Below, piece by piece: positions 51,198 through 59,600 of a stretch of 64,000 nt of DNA. This stretch comes from Nonomuraea rubra (GTDB taxonomy: Bacteria > Actinomycetota > Actinomycetes > Streptosporangiales > Streptosporangiaceae), in contig NZ_JACHMI010000001.1 in assembly GCF_014207985.1 (NCBI RefSeq), forward strand, positions 3,951,001 through 4,015,000. Reading direction: 5' to 3'. Below the pieces are notes generated by a model, which was not told where the DNA came from, ran no database searches, and was given only the letters and a program-made list of their open reading frames with translations. Each line of letters opens with the position of its first letter. The first letter of the stretch is position 1. A program made the translations under genes and the position numbers.

Positions 51198-52354
51198 GCC
51201 AGCCTCAGCGCCCGGGGCGGGGCGGTGACGGGAGCGGGCAGGACCAGCGGTCCCGCGCCCGGGGTCAGCGTGCCCAGGATGCGGGCGCCCGCGGCGCCCG
51301 TCCCGCCGGGCACCGTGCCGGGCAGGCCGTGCGCGGTGAGCCAGCCGATCAGCGCGAACGCGATCGCCTCCTTGTCGTCGGCGGGCGCGCCGAAGTCGTC
51401 GGAGGGCGCCACGCTCACTCCGGGCAGCGCGGCCCGCAGCCCGTCCATGACGACGGGGTTGCGGCAGCCGCCGCCCGAGACGACCAGCGTGCCCACCCCG
51501 GCCGCCCGCACCTCGTGCGCGACCGTGCGCACGGTCAGCTCGGTCAGCGTGGCCACGAGGTCCGCGTCACCGATCGTGACCCCGGCCCTGGCCAGGGCGG
51601 ACTCCACGTACGCGAGGTGGAACAGCTCCTTGCCCGTGCTCTTGGGCGCGGGCAGCCGGTAGTACGGCTCGTCCAGCAGCACCTCCAGCAGCCGCTCGTC
51701 CACCCGCCCTGACGCGGCGATCCGGCCGTCCTCGTCGAACCCGCGCGGATGCAGCCCCCTGCTCGTCACCACGGCGTCGATCAGCGCGTTGGCCGGGCCG
51801 AGGTCGTAGGCGTACAGGGCGTCGCCGCGGACCACGGTCATGTTCGCGATGCCGCCCAGGTTGAGCGCGCCGGCGCCGCCCTCGTACGCGCCGAGCAGCA
51901 GCCCGTCCAGCACCGACACCAGCGGCGCTCCGTGCCCGCCGGCCGTGATGTCCCTGATCCGCACGTCGGACAGCACGGGCGCGCCGGTCCGCTCGGCGAT
52001 CCAGGCGGGCTGCCCGATCTGCAGGGTGCCGAGCGCGTGCGTGCCCTCCACCCAGTGGTAGACGGTCTGGCCGTGCGAGACGACCAGGTCGGCGGGCCCG
52101 GCCGCCTCGATGGCCGAGGCGGCCGCGGCGGCGAAGCTCTGCCCGATGAGCGTGTCGAGCTCGCACACCTCCGCCAGCGTCGCCGGCGCGGGCGGCAGCG
52201 CCGCGATCAGCCGCGACCGCAGCTCACCCGGGTACGGCGTGCTCGCCGTGTGCCGCACCCGGCCTTCGAGCACGCTCCCGACCAGCTCGAAGTCCACCAT
52301 CGCCACGTCGATCCCGTCGTGCGAGGTGCCGGAGATCATCCCGAGAACCCTCAT
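51194..52354 (-). CDS. anmK: Anhydro-N-acetylmuramic acid kinase
   Basis: Predicted 386 residues from ATG 52354. It opens [19 protein letters not shown] (phosphate loop), with SHGQTVYHW and [10 protein letters not shown], then [16 protein letters not shown]. The enzyme opens 1,6-anhydroMurNAc and phosphorylates it to MurNAc-6-phosphate, the MurQ substrate. It overlaps murQ and the serine-hydrolase gene by 4 bp each. Confidence 0.95.
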   Translation of the reverse strand: MRVLGMISGTSHDGIDVAMVDFELVGSVLEGRVRHTASTPYPGELRSRLIAALPPAPATLAEVCELDTLIGQSFAAAAASAIEAAGPADLVVSHGQTVYHWVEGTHALGTLQIGQPAWIAERTGAPVLSDVRIRDITAGGHGAPLVSVLDGLLLGAYEGGAGALNLGGIANMTVVRGDALYAYDLGPANALIDAVVTSRGLHPRGFDEDGRIAASGRVDERLLEVLLDEPYYRLPAPKSTGKELFHLAYVESALARAGVTIGDADLVATLTELTVRTVAHEVRAAGVGTLVVSGGGCRNPVVMDGLRAALPGVSVAPSDDFGAPADDKEAIAFALIGWLTAHGLPGTVPGGTGAAGARILGTLTPGAGPLVLPAPVTAPPRALRLA

Positions 52355-53250
52355 GACAGCTCCCCCAGAGCCACGCGCAGCCGCCCGCCGGCCGCGGCCA
52401 GCCGGGCCGCCGCGTCCTGCGGCGGCAGGTCGAAGCGCGTGGCCACGACCGCCTGCTTGACGTTGAACCCGTTCGCGTCCAGGGCCGCGAGCGCCTCCTC
52501 GCGCCCGGCCCCCGTGATCGTCCGCACCATGCGCACGGCCCGCTCGCGCAGCTTGCCGTTGCTGGCCTTCACATCGACCATGAGGTTGCCGTACGTCTTG
52601 CCGAGCCGCACCATCACGATCGTCGAGAACATGTTGAGCACCAGCTTCTGCGCCGTGCCCGCCTTGAGCCGGGTCGAGCCGCTGATCACCTCGGGCCCGA
52701 CGAGCACCTCGATCGCGTGCTCGGCCGCCGCGCTGAGCGGGGTGCCCGCGTTGCACGACAGCCCCACGGTCAGCGCGCCCAGCGCGCGGGCCCGCCGCAC
52801 GGCGGCCAGCACGTACGGCGTGCGCCCGCTGGAGGCGATGCCCACCACGGTGTCCAGCGGCCCGATCCGGGCGGCGTCCACCGCGGCGGCCCCGGCCTCC
52901 TCGTCGTCCTCGGCCCCCTCGCAGGGGGACACAATCGCGCTCTCGCCGCCGGCGATGATCGCGAAGACCTGCTCGGGCGGCGTGGAGAACGTCGGCGGGC
53001 ACTCGGAGGCGTCCAGCACGCCCAGCCGGCCGGGCGTGCCCGCGCCGACGTAGACGAGCCGGCCGCCGGCCTCCATGCGCGCGGCCGCGGCCTCGATCGC
53101 CGCCGTGATGCTCGGCAGCGCCGCGGCCACCGCGGCGGGCACGGTGGTGTCGGCCGCGTTCATGGCCGCGGCCAGGTCGCCCACGCTCATCGTGTCGATC
53201 TCCGCGAAGCGCGGATCGGCCGATTCCGTGGTCAGTTCTGAGAGATTCAC
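52351..53250 (-). CDS. murQ: N-acetylmuramic acid 6-phosphate etherase
   Basis: Predicted 299 residues, full length. The SIS fold has [36 protein letters not shown], and [17 protein letters not shown] with the catalytic-site residues of the family. It removes lactate from MurNAc-6-phosphate to give GlcNAc-6-phosphate. It lies between the permease genes and anmK with 4-bp overlaps on both sides. Confidence 0.96.
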   Translation of the reverse strand: MNLSELTTESADPRFAEIDTMSVGDLAAAMNAADTTVPAAVAAALPSITAAIEAAAARMEAGGRLVYVGAGTPGRLGVLDASECPPTFSTPPEQVFAIIAGGESAIVSPCEGAEDDEEAGAAAVDAARIGPLDTVVGIASSGRTPYVLAAVRRARALGALTVGLSCNAGTPLSAAAEHAIEVLVGPEVISGSTRLKAGTAQKLVLNMFSTIVMVRLGKTYGNLMVDVKASNGKLRERAVRMVRTITGAGREEALAALDANGFNVKQAVVATRFDLPPQDAAARLAAAGGRLRVALGELS

Positions 53251-54065
53251 CGGCTACCTCGGTTCCGGGGGTCGAGAGTGTCACGCAGGCCGTCGCCGAG
53301 CAGGTTCAGCCCCACCACCAGCAGCACGACGACCACGCCCGGCGCGATCAGCGTCCACGGCGCGATGAACACCAGGCTGCGGGCCTCGAAGATCATCGAG
53401 CCGAGCGACGGCGCCGGCGGCGGGGTGCCCAGGCCCAGGAAGCTCAGCGACGCCTCGGTCAGCACCGCCCACGACAGCGACAGCGCCACCTGGACGACGA
53501 TGATCGAGGTGATGTTCGGCAGCACGTGGCGGAGCATGATCTGCCAGCGGCTCTGGCCGGTGGAGACGGCCGCCTTCACGTACTCGATCTCCCTGAGGGA
53601 GAGCACCGGGCCGCGCGTGACGCGGATGAAGATCGGCACGTACACGATGGCGATGGCCACCGCGATCGTGAACCAGTTGCGGTCCAGCACCGAGGCCAGC
53701 GACAGCGCCAGCAGTAGCGGCGGGAACGCGAACAGCACGTTCGTCACCCCGCCGATCGCGCCGTCGGCCAGGCCGCGGTAGAAGCCGGACACCAGCCCGC
53801 CGAGCGTGCCCACCACGGTCGCGAACGCCACCGCGACCACCGCGATCAGCGCCGAGTTGCCCACCCCGGACGCCACGCGGGAGAACACGTCCCGCCCGAA
53901 CTGGTCGGTGCCGAACAGGTGCTCGCCCGACGGCGCCTGGAACCGGGACGGCGGGTGCTGCGCGATCGGGTCGTACGGCAGCAGCCCCAGGTACGACAGC
54001 ACCGCCACGACCGCCAGCAGCACCAGGATGACGATGCCCGACACCGCGGCCGGACTGCGCCTCAT
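53247..54065 (-). CDS. Oligopeptide-type ABC permease, DppC family
   Basis: Predicted 272 residues, about six helices. It has the DppC N-terminal pattern ([20 protein letters not shown], then [12 protein letters not shown]) and the EAA loop [20 protein letters not shown]. It forms the membrane channel with the DppB-type protein and is powered by the fused ATPase. Confidence 0.93.
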   Translation of the reverse strand: MRRSPAAVSGIVILVLLAVVAVLSYLGLLPYDPIAQHPPSRFQAPSGEHLFGTDQFGRDVFSRVASGVGNSALIAVVAVAFATVVGTLGGLVSGFYRGLADGAIGGVTNVLFAFPPLLLALSLASVLDRNWFTIAVAIAIVYVPIFIRVTRGPVLSLREIEYVKAAVSTGQSRWQIMLRHVLPNITSIIVVQVALSLSWAVLTEASLSFLGLGTPPPAPSLGSMIFEARSLVFIAPWTLIAPGVVVVLLVVGLNLLGDGLRDTLDPRNRGSR

Positions 54066-55027
54066 GACGCCCTCACCCGCGGGTCGATCACCCGGTAGAG
54101 CAGGTCGGTCAGCAGGTTGACCAGCACGAACGCCAGCGCGATCACCAGCACCGTGCTCTGCACCACCGCGTACTCCTTCTGCTGGATGCCCAGCAGCACC
54201 TGCCGCCCGATGCCCGGCACGGAGAAGATCTGCTCGACCACGACCGCCCCGCCCAGCAGGTAGCCGAACTGCAGCCCGGTCATGGTCGCGATCGGCACGA
54301 GCGCGTTGCCCAGCACGTGCCGCGCCTGGAGCCGCCGCTCCGGCACGCCCTTGGCGCGGGCCGTGCGCACGAAGTCGTTCGAGCGCACCTCCAGCACCGC
54401 CGTGCGGGTGGTGCGCAGGATCGGCGCCGCGATGCCGAAGCCCAGCACCAGCGCGGGCAGCAACATCTGCTGCAGATTGAGCAGCGGGTCCTCGAAGAGC
54501 GTGGCGAAGCCCTGCCCGTTGGGGTTGAACCCGAACGACGCCGCGAAGATCGACAGCAGTGTCGTGGCCAGCAGGAACGCCGGGATCGACAGCCCCGCCA
54601 GGCTCACGACCTGGCCGGCGGCGTCCCTGGCGGAGTTCGTCCGGGAGGCGGCCAGCATGCCGAGCGGCACCCCGATCAGCAGCGCCAGCACGATCGACAG
54701 CACGGCCAGCTCGAACGTCACCGGCAGCGCGTGCAGGGTCAGCTCCAGCACGCTCTGCTGGGATCGGGCCGAGTAGCCGAAGTTGCCGGTGAACAGGTTG
54801 CCCAGCCAGGAGAAGAACTGCGTGACCAGCGGCTGGTCCAGCCCGTAGTACTGCTCAAGGGCCTGCCGCTGGGCAGGGGTGAGCGCGGCGGCCTCCGTGC
54901 CCAGGCCGGCCGTGATCTGGTCGCCCGGCAGCGCGCGCAGCATGACGAAGACGACCACGGCCACTCCGAACAGGATGCCGATCGTCTCCGCCACGCGGCG
55001 CAGCGGCCGGTTGCGCAGCAGCCTCAT
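54062..55027 (-). CDS. Oligopeptide-type ABC permease, DppB family
   Basis: Predicted 321 residues from ATG 55027. Typical DppB features: first helix, then a long external loop (GLDQPLVTQFFSWLGNLF, GNFGYS), five more helices, and the EAA loop FVRTARAKGVPERRLQARHV. It overlaps the binding-protein gene by 4 bp and the DppC-type gene by 4 bp. Confidence 0.93.
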   Translation of the reverse strand: MRLLRNRPLRRVAETIGILFGVAVVVFVMLRALPGDQITAGLGTEAAALTPAQRQALEQYYGLDQPLVTQFFSWLGNLFTGNFGYSARSQQSVLELTLHALPVTFELAVLSIVLALLIGVPLGMLAASRTNSARDAAGQVVSLAGLSIPAFLLATTLLSIFAASFGFNPNGQGFATLFEDPLLNLQQMLLPALVLGFGIAAPILRTTRTAVLEVRSNDFVRTARAKGVPERRLQARHVLGNALVPIATMTGLQFGYLLGGAVVVEQIFSVPGIGRQVLLGIQQKEYAVVQSTVLVIALAFVLVNLLTDLLYRVIDPRVRAS

Positions 55028-56583
55028 CCGACCGAGGTGGTCCGCAGGTACTGCAGCGAACCGCTGGCCATCGGCACGAAGCCGGTCACGTTCGCCGTCG
55101 TCGCGGTGTAGGTGTAGCCGGAGAACAGCCAGATCCAGGCCGCGTTGGCCTCCAGGTGCTCGCCGACCTTGTCGTAGATCGCCTTGCGCCCGGCCTGGTC
55201 GGTCGTGGCCTTGCCCTGCGCGAACAGCTCGTCCAGCTCGGGGGAGCTGTAGCCGGCGACCTTGTTCAGGTTGCCCTCGCTGGTGAAGTAGCGGCCGTAG
55301 GAGCCGTCGGGGTCGGGCCGCCCGCCGTTGAGCGCGACGGCCGCGTCGAAGTCGGCCGCCACCCAGCGGTCCACGAACGCGCCCGACTCCAGCACCTCCA
55401 GCTCCAGGTTGATCTTCGCCTCGGCGAGCTGGGCCTTGAGGTTCTGGGCCTCGTTGACGGAGGTGGCGTACTCGCCCTGGGAGACGATCGTCTTGACCGT
55501 CACGCCGCCGGACTTGCCGGCCTTGCCGAGATATTCGGCGGCCTTGGCCAGGTCGCGGTTCGGGCAGGGGCGCTTGTTCGGGTCCGACTTGAACAGCGGG
55601 GCGGTGATCGGCCCGGTCACCTCGCCCTCGCCGAGCGCGGCGGTGTCGAGCACCTGCTTGCGGTCGATCGCGCACTGCATCGCCAGGCGCACGTTGACGT
55701 CCTTGAGCTCGCCGCGCTGCGCGTTGAGCTGCAGCACGTGGTAGTTGAGCTGCGGCGTCTTGGCCACGGTGATCGTGCCGCCGCCCTCGGCGGTCTGCGC
55801 GACGAGCGGGTCGTTGAAGACCGCGAGCTGCACGTTGCCCGACTGCATGGCCGACACGATGGACGACTCGTCGGGGATCACCCGGAACTCGACGGTGGCG
55901 GCCTTCGCCTTCTCCGCGCCCCAGTACTTGTCGTTCCTGGTGAGCGTGATCGACTGGCTGGCCACCCGCTTGCCCAGCGTGAACGGCCCCGTGCCGTTGG
56001 GCGTGGCGTTCAGCTTCTCCTCGGTGTCGTCGGAGGAGAGCATGGCCATGTTGACCGTGGCGAGGTTAGCGGGCAGCGCGGCGTCGGGGCCGGTCAGCTC
56101 CAGCACCACCGTGCTCGCGTCGGGCGCCTCGACGGACTTCACCGACGCCAGCGACGCCCGGGCCACGGCCGCCGTCTTCTCGTCCATGATCTGGTCGAGG
56201 GAGTGCTTGACGTCCTTGGAGTCGAACGTGCTGCCGTCGGCGAACGTGACGCCCTGCCGGAGCTTGAGCGTCAGCTTCTTGCCGTCGTCCGAGGGCTCCC
56301 AGGACTCGGCGAGGCCGGGGACCACGTTCAGGTCCTTGTCGAACTCGGTGAGGGTGCCGTACAGGTTCTGCAGCACGTTGACGGCCGTGAACTGGGTGGC
56401 CTTCCAGGGGAAGAGCGTGTCGGGGTCGGAGGTCACGCCGACCACGAGCGTGCCGCCGGCCTGACCGCCCTGGCCGCCGGCCGGGGTGCTGCTGGCGGCC
56501 GGCCCGGAGGAGGACGAACAGGCGGTGAGGGCGAGGGACAACGCGGCGGCGAGGCCGGCCGCGGAGAAGGCGCCACGGGGCAT
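55024..56583 (-). CDS. Oligopeptide/muropeptide ABC substrate-binding lipoprotein
   Basis: Predicted 519 residues. The signal peptide ends in the lipobox LALTAC, followed by a Ser/Gly/Ala-rich tether. The body is a family 5 (DppA/OppA-type) binding protein (LVVGVTSDPDTLFPW, and VPGLAESWEPSDDGKKLTLKL). It is first in the eight-gene operon and divergent from the RpiR regulator gene. The murQ-anmK context suggests muropeptides or anhydromuropeptides as cargo; this is inferred. GAAGGAG precedes the ATG. Confidence 0.92.
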   Translation of the reverse strand: MPRGAFSAAGLAAALSLALTACSSSSGPAASSTPAGGQGGQAGGTLVVGVTSDPDTLFPWKATQFTAVNVLQNLYGTLTEFDKDLNVVPGLAESWEPSDDGKKLTLKLRQGVTFADGSTFDSKDVKHSLDQIMDEKTAAVARASLASVKSVEAPDASTVVLELTGPDAALPANLATVNMAMLSSDDTEEKLNATPNGTGPFTLGKRVASQSITLTRNDKYWGAEKAKAATVEFRVIPDESSIVSAMQSGNVQLAVFNDPLVAQTAEGGGTITVAKTPQLNYHVLQLNAQRGELKDVNVRLAMQCAIDRKQVLDTAALGEGEVTGPITAPLFKSDPNKRPCPNRDLAKAAEYLGKAGKSGGVTVKTIVSQGEYATSVNEAQNLKAQLAEAKINLELEVLESGAFVDRWVAADFDAAVALNGGRPDPDGSYGRYFTSEGNLNKVAGYSSPELDELFAQGKATTDQAGRKAIYDKVGEHLEANAAWIWLFSGYTYTATTANVTGFVPMASGSLQYLRTTSVG

Positions 56584-56663
56584 GTGGTCTCCTTCGGGCA
56601 GTAGGTCATAAAATTACGCAGACCCTACCACCGGGGTATTTTCTTTCCAGCGACGGGGTGACG
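56584..56663. promoter_or_regulatory. Divergent promoter region of the muropeptide operon and rpiR-type gene
   Basis: The gap holds ATAAAATTA (56608-56616) and a TANNNT box TATTTT (56637-56642) ahead of the regulator gene. AT-rich half sites of this kind fit RpiR/MurR-type operators, but no clean palindrome is seen. Confidence 0.4.
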
Positions 56664-57545
56664 ATGACCGAGGACGCCGAGACGCTGCTGATCCGCATCC
56701 GCGCGGCCATGCCCGCCCTGCGGCCGTCGGAGCGGCGCATCGCTGAGCTGTTCGTCGGCGATCCCGGCGCCGCCGCCAACCTGTCCATCGCCGAGCTGGC
56801 CGCCCGCTGCGAGACCTCGACGACCTCCGTGGTGCGCTTCTACCAGCGCATGGGCTACGCCCACTACAAACACTTCCGCATCGACCTGACCAGGGCCGTG
56901 GCCAGGGAGGAGCTGGCCGCCGCCAGCCTGCCGGAGGTGTCGGGCGACATCGACAGGAACGACAGCCTGGAGGGCATCGTCTCCAAGGTCGCGATGAACG
57001 AGACGCTCTCCATCGCCGACACGGCCCGCATGCTGGACATGGAGGCGCTGGGCGAGGCGGTGGCGCGGCTGCTGGCCGCGCGCCGGATCGACACCTTCGG
57101 CGTAGGGGCGAGCGCGCTGGTCGGGCTCGACCTGCAGCAGAAGCTGTCACGCATCGGCCGTACCGCGATCAACTGGCACGACTCCCACTCGGCGTGGACC
57201 TCGGCGGCCACGCTGGACTCCGGCTGCGTGGCGGTGGCCGTCTCGCACAGCGGCGCCACCGTGGACACCGTCGAGTTCCTCGCCATCGCGCGCAAGGCCG
57301 GGGCCGCGACCGTGGCGATCACGAACTTCCGCGAGTCGCCGCTGGCCGGCGCGGCCGACGTGACGCTCACGACGGCCGCGCGGGAGACCAGGTTCCGCTC
57401 CGGCGCGCTGGGCAGCCGCATCGCCCAGCTCATGGTGGTGGACTGCCTGTTCACGGGTGTCGCGCAGGCCTCCTACGACGCGTCGATGGAGGCGCTGCGC
57501 AACACGTACGCGGTGGTGCACGACCGGCGCGTCAAGCGCCCCTAG
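56664..57545 (+). CDS. RpiR-family regulator (MurR-like)
   Basis: Predicted 293 residues from ATG 56664; the GTG at 56658 is the alternative. The N-terminal HTH (about 1-78, with LSIAELAARCETSTTSVVRFYQ split across the helix-turn-helix) precedes a SIS sugar-phosphate-binding domain (about 120-260; GVGASALVGLDLQQK, VAVSHSGATVDTVEF). SIS regulators of murQ loci typically sense MurNAc-6-phosphate. It is divergent from the importer operon and the likely repressor of it. Confidence 0.9.
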   Translation: MTEDAETLLIRIRAAMPALRPSERRIAELFVGDPGAAANLSIAELAARCETSTTSVVRFYQRMGYAHYKHFRIDLTRAVAREELAAASLPEVSGDIDRNDSLEGIVSKVAMNETLSIADTARMLDMEALGEAVARLLAARRIDTFGVGASALVGLDLQQKLSRIGRTAINWHDSHSAWTSAATLDSGCVAVAVSHSGATVDTVEFLAIARKAGAATVAITNFRESPLAGAADVTLTTAARETRFRSGALGSRIAQLMVVDCLFTGVAQASYDASMEALRNTYAVVHDRRVKRP

Positions 57546-57597
57546 CCGTGCCGACCAGCCGTGCCGACCAGCCGTGCCGACCAGCCGTGCCGACCAG
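57546..57597. repeat. 13-bp tandem repeat after the RpiR stop codon
   Basis: CCGTGCCGACCAG occurs four times without change, starting at the first base after the TAG stop, followed by a partial copy (CCGTGCTGG). It fills the gap between two convergent genes; CCAGC-CGT-GCTGG at its end can form a small hairpin. Confidence 0.9.
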
Positions 57598-57606
57598 CCG
57601 TGCTGG

Positions 57607-58467
57607 CTAGCTGGGGCTCTGGACCGTCTCGCAGTCCGCGCCGACCCTGTCGCGCGCCCCCGCGTCGATCAGGGCCACGTCGGTGCCCTCGCCGCAGAAC
57701 GACAGCTGGTCGCCGGTGTCGTCGCGCAGGTCGATCACGTCGTTGCCGCGGCCCGCGGTCAGCGAGTCCCTGCCGTTGCCGCCCGTGAGCCGGTTGTTCA
57801 GGTCGTCGCCGGTGAGCGTGTCGCCGAACGAGCCGCCGACGACGTTCTCGGTCTGGACGTTGTCCTCGTCGGCGGGGCGGGTGCCGTCGGCCGCGCGCCC
57901 GTCGTTGTAGCGGAAGTCCAGGCTCACCCGCACGCCGTCGGTCCCGGTGGGGCCGGTGGCCGGCACGCCCTGGTAGTCCGCGGTGTCGTCGCCGAGGCCG
58001 CCGAAGTACATGATCCGGCTGGTGGCGGCGCCCACGGTGCCCTTGGACTGGCTCGGGCGGAAGACGTCGTTGCCGCCGTCGCCCTCGACGTAGCCCTGCA
58101 GCGGGACGAGCGAGGTGAACCTGTCGGCGCCCTCGCCCAGCCGGGCGAGGATCCTGGTGATGCCGACGGAACAGCGCACGGTCGTGGGGTCACCGGGGGC
58201 CGAGACGCAGCCGGCGCCGGGCGTGATGGCCACCGAGTCGCTGATCCGCAGCGCGTTGGTGCCCGATTCCAGCGTGATCAGGACCTTGTTGGCGTCGGCC
58301 GAGCCGACGTAGTCGAGCTGCAGCAGGCCGCCGCTGACCACCCGTACCGAGGCGGACGAGGTGCCCGCCGCCGTCGCGTGACCGGCCGCGGGGAGCGCGG
58401 CCAGCGCGGCGGCGGCCAGGCCGCCGAGTAACGAGAGACGCACGGCTCGACGCTTGAGCGTGTTCAT
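57607..58467 (-). CDS. Secreted RTX-like calcium-binding repeat protein
   Basis: Predicted 286 residues. A Sec signal peptide (LSLLGGLAAAALAALPAAGHA) is followed by a beta-rich region, then Gly/Asp-rich hemolysin-type nonapeptides (GEGADRFTS, GDGGNDVF, GGLGDDTADY, GDDLNNRLTGGNGRDSL, GRGNDVIDL). These should bind Ca2+ outside the cell. No protease or lipase domain is visible, and it ends soon after CETVQS. Function unknown; structural or adhesive roles are possible. Confidence 0.82.
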   Translation of the reverse strand: MNTLKRRAVRLSLLGGLAAAALAALPAAGHATAAGTSSASVRVVSGGLLQLDYVGSADANKVLITLESGTNALRISDSVAITPGAGCVSAPGDPTTVRCSVGITRILARLGEGADRFTSLVPLQGYVEGDGGNDVFRPSQSKGTVGAATSRIMYFGGLGDDTADYQGVPATGPTGTDGVRVSLDFRYNDGRAADGTRPADEDNVQTENVVGGSFGDTLTGDDLNNRLTGGNGRDSLTAGRGNDVIDLRDDTGDQLSFCGEGTDVALIDAGARDRVGADCETVQSPS

Positions 58468-58469
58468 GA

Positions 58470-58509
58470 CTCCTCCTCATGGAGTGTTTGAAACTTTGAC
58501 TGCTCCATG
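58470..58509 (-). promoter_or_regulatory. Leader hairpin and Shine-Dalgarno of the RTX-like gene
   Basis: On the minus strand CATGGAG (58509-58503) can pair with CTCCATG (58484-58478), directly before GAGGAGG (58476-58470) and the ATG. The stem could stabilise the leader or control access of ribosomes. Confidence 0.4.
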
Positions 58510-58627
58510 GTGGGCCGGAACTTTGTTCTGTTCTGCGTCCTTGTGCACGGATGATCTGTCTTCCTCGCAACATCTTCACAGGCCGGATTCACCTGCGGTT
58601 CACTGGACGGCCCTAGCTTGTAGCCCC

Positions 58628-59521
58628 ATGAACTGGAGGTACCGGGCCAACGCCACCCTTGAGGGCCTGACGGGATACACGCTGTCGCGCAAACTGCAGA
58701 AGGAGCCGCCCAAACCACCGCCGCCGCCCAAGGTCCCGCTGGAGCTGCAGCGGCTGCCGGGTGACAAGGTCCGCCCGCCCGCCGACCCCGCGCACGACCG
58801 GCTGCTGCGCGAGCCGGCCTTCCTGCTGTCGTCCGTACGGTCCGGCTCCACGCTGCTGCGCGTCATGCTCAACAGCCACTCCCGGATCCACTCGCCGATC
58901 GAGACGCACTTCAGGCGGGTGACCATCGGTCTGGGCACCGACCCCGTACGCCAGGCCATGGAGCTGCTCGGCCACACCCACAGCGACCTCGAGCACCTGG
59001 TGTGGGACCGGCTGCTGCACCGCGAGCTGACCCGCAGCGGCAAGACGATCATGTGCGAGAAGACGCCCAGCAACGTCTTCGTCTGGCGGCGCATCGCCAC
59101 CTGCTGGCCGGACGCGCGCTTCATCTTCCTGCTGCGCCACCCGATGTCGATCGTGCAGTCCTGGCACGAGGCCGACCCGGTCAAGCGGCCCATGAGCGAG
59201 GCCGTGCCGCGCACGCTCAACTACATGAAGTACCTGGAGGAGGCCCGTACCCACCTGGAGGGGCTGACCGTGCGGTACGAGGAGCTGACCGCCGACCCCG
59301 AGGGCCAGCTCCGCCGGATCTGCCTGTTCCTGGGCGTGGAGTTCGAGCAGATCATGCTGGAGTACGGCAAGAAGGACCACGGCGGCTTCGTCAAGGGCAT
59401 CGGCGACTGGCGCGACAAGATCCGCACCGGCACCGTCGTCGCCGGCCGGCCCCTGCCGACACCCGACGAAATCCCCGTAGAGCTGCACGACATCTGCCGG
59501 ACATGGGACTATCTCGCCTGA
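58628..59521 (+). CDS. PAPS-dependent sulfotransferase
   Basis: Predicted 297 residues from ATG 58628. The 5'-phosphosulfate-binding loop is LLSSVRSGSTLLR (67-79); a 3'-phosphate-binding stretch lies around FIFLLRHPMSIVQSWH, as in the Sulfotransfer_3 group. It moves sulfate from PAPS to a hydroxyl or amino acceptor, which is unknown. A TANNNT box (TAGCTT, 58614-58619) ends 8 bases before the ATG and no Shine-Dalgarno is seen, suggesting a leaderless mRNA. It is followed by a secreted sulfatase gene. Confidence 0.87.
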   Translation: MNWRYRANATLEGLTGYTLSRKLQKEPPKPPPPPKVPLELQRLPGDKVRPPADPAHDRLLREPAFLLSSVRSGSTLLRVMLNSHSRIHSPIETHFRRVTIGLGTDPVRQAMELLGHTHSDLEHLVWDRLLHRELTRSGKTIMCEKTPSNVFVWRRIATCWPDARFIFLLRHPMSIVQSWHEADPVKRPMSEAVPRTLNYMKYLEEARTHLEGLTVRYEELTADPEGQLRRICLFLGVEFEQIMLEYGKKDHGGFVKGIGDWRDKIRTGTVVAGRPLPTPDEIPVELHDICRTWDYLA

Positions 59522-59600
59522 CAGGTGGCGCACCGTTTCGGTTGCCACTCTGTGACAGAGTTCGCTTGCGATTTGCCCGCCATTCGCCCGAGGCTCCGAT

